A stretch of 64,000 nucleotides of DNA from Planctomycetota bacterium (GTDB lineage Bacteria > Planctomycetota > Phycisphaerae > Sedimentisphaerales > Anaerohalosphaeraceae): positions 124,001 to 188,000 of the forward strand of contig JAKPDO010000028.1 of NCBI GenBank assembly GCA_029552545.1, written 5' to 3'. Every line of letters begins with the position of its first letter. Within the stretch, counting starts at the first letter, position 1. Of the stretch, positions 63,530 through 64,000 are shown piece after piece. The notes under the pieces are model-generated. The model was not told where the DNA came from. It did no database searches and was given only the letters and a program-made list of their open reading frames with translations. Both the position numbers and the translations under genes were made by a program.

Positions 63530-63597
63530 CCCCGAAGAAGTTTTTTTAGGCACAAATTGCGGATATTGCCAGTCTTATTTAGGCCCATCAAGTTTTT

Positions 63598-63636
63598 TAA
63601 AAGAAAAAGGGCCGTCCGATAGTCCGGACAGCCCTT
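63598..63636 (-). terminator. Rho-independent terminator of the last minus-strand gene
   Basis: On the minus strand a 12-bp stem (AAGGGCTGTCCG with CGGACGGCCCTT, one G-U) is followed by a T-rich run. It is 24 bases after the stop of the partial gene at 63660. Confidence 0.85.
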
Positions 63637-63659
63637 CTGGGTTTATAATCGGCTATGCC

Positions 63660-64000
63660 TTACTGGATAGGTCTGTTGGGACAAGTTACCGTATTTGTAC
63701 CGGCGCTGCAGGTTGCACTCGGCTGCGTCTGATTTTGATTCGGCGAGCGGTCACGCACGAGGATGTAGTACTCATAGTACGCCGTCGAGACATACACAGG
63801 CACCCAGTACTCATTCGGCAGCCGCGGCGTGAAGTCCGGATCCACGATGCCGGCCACATTGTCCACATTCTGCCAGCCGCTGCTCAAGCTCGGGAATGAC
63901 ACACAGACAAATCTGTATTCCACTCCGCTGGGGTCTTGAGCCTCTGCCGCCCGCATATAGTGATACCACGTATCATACTGCAGGTGGCTGGGCCAGACTG
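63660..64000 (-). CDS. C-terminal part of a secreted beta-sandwich protein (5' partial)
   Basis: The frame stays open to the window edge, so the 112 visible codons are only the C-terminus. The pattern VEYRFVCVS...SGWQNVDNV...NEYWVPVYVSTAYYEYYILVRDRSPNQNQT resembles the FN3-like repeats at the ends of many planctomycete extracellular proteins. Four cysteines lie near the end of the full protein. I cannot name the full protein from this piece. Confidence 0.6.
   Translation of the reverse strand, partial: VWPSHLQYDTWYHYMRAAEAQDPSGVEYRFVCVSFPSLSSGWQNVDNVAGIVDPDFTPRLPNEYWVPVYVSTAYYEYYILVRDRSPNQNQTQPSATCSAGTNTVTCPNRPIQ

Overview
The window looks like chromosomal DNA of a Planctomycetota bacterium, most likely class Phycisphaerae (Sedimentisphaerales-like). 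This rests on features seen together: secreted carbohydrate-active proteins with dockerin-like EF-hand pairs, a PEP-CTERM protein, a pseudopilin-like protein with a C-terminal DGH signature, an ECF sigma factor followed by a FecR-type protein, a SecD-SecF fusion, and an outer-membrane TonB-type receptor. The taxonomic call is inference; no rRNA gene is present. No CRISPR array, insertion sequence, prophage or replication origin was seen.

Layout. 1-3.6 kb: 3' part of a secDF fusion, ended by a clear terminator. 3.7-21.1 kb: a polysaccharide-use region with a TonB-dependent receptor and pectate lyase on the minus strand, a xylB-xylA operon behind a strong promoter with a 26-bp perfect palindrome, tRNA-Lys(UUU), a pseudopilin-like protein, a GH3 beta-glucosidase, an ECF sigma/FecR pair, and three consecutive secreted proteins sharing one N-terminal module (one also carries GH30). 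21.1-30.6 kb: a glycogen-synthase-like GT5, then tsaD-larB-nnrD-PLD on the minus strand diverging from an RNase D gene, a small membrane protein, an MltA-type lytic transglycosylase and a glycine-zipper lipoprotein. 30.6-34 kb: homoserine dehydrogenase, a phosphoglycerate-mutase-like probable homoserine kinase, and a lipopolysaccharide-kinase-like gene broken by an in-frame stop. 34-44.9 kb: two ClpP/NfeD-like secreted proteases, an FlgI-like lipoprotein with HEAT-like repeats, SMC, and an M16 peptidase pair with complementary motifs. 44.9-50.5 kb: a coiled-coil protein with a P-loop-less ParA/BY-kinase-like membrane protein, then minus-strand genes for a YqgF/6-phosphogluconolactonase fusion, mannose-1-phosphate guanylyltransferase and a KDG-kinase-like PfkB sugar kinase. 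50.6-56 kb: an Rrf2 regulator-cysK-cysE-nadA-nifU-nifS operon. 56-64 kb: exonuclease III, a 514-residue protein with an HPr-like domain, a Gld-type ABC transporter operon, and the C-terminal end of one more secreted protein.

How it fits together. The first third suggests degradation of plant-type polysaccharides (pectin, beta-glucan or xylan) at or outside the outer membrane, import through the TonB receptor, and catabolism through xylose isomerase/xylulokinase and, further along, a KDG-kinase-like enzyme and 6-phosphogluconolactonase. The 50-56 kb operon links cysteine synthesis to Fe-S cluster assembly and to NadA, an Fe-S enzyme.

The best candidates for new biology are: the ECF sigma gene split at a textbook A AAA AAG slippery heptamer with its ATGA coupling to fecR intact; the protease pair next to an FlgI-like lipoprotein with no flagellar genes in view; the coiled-coil plus degenerate ATPase operon; the HPr-domain protein; and the YqgF-PGL fusion.
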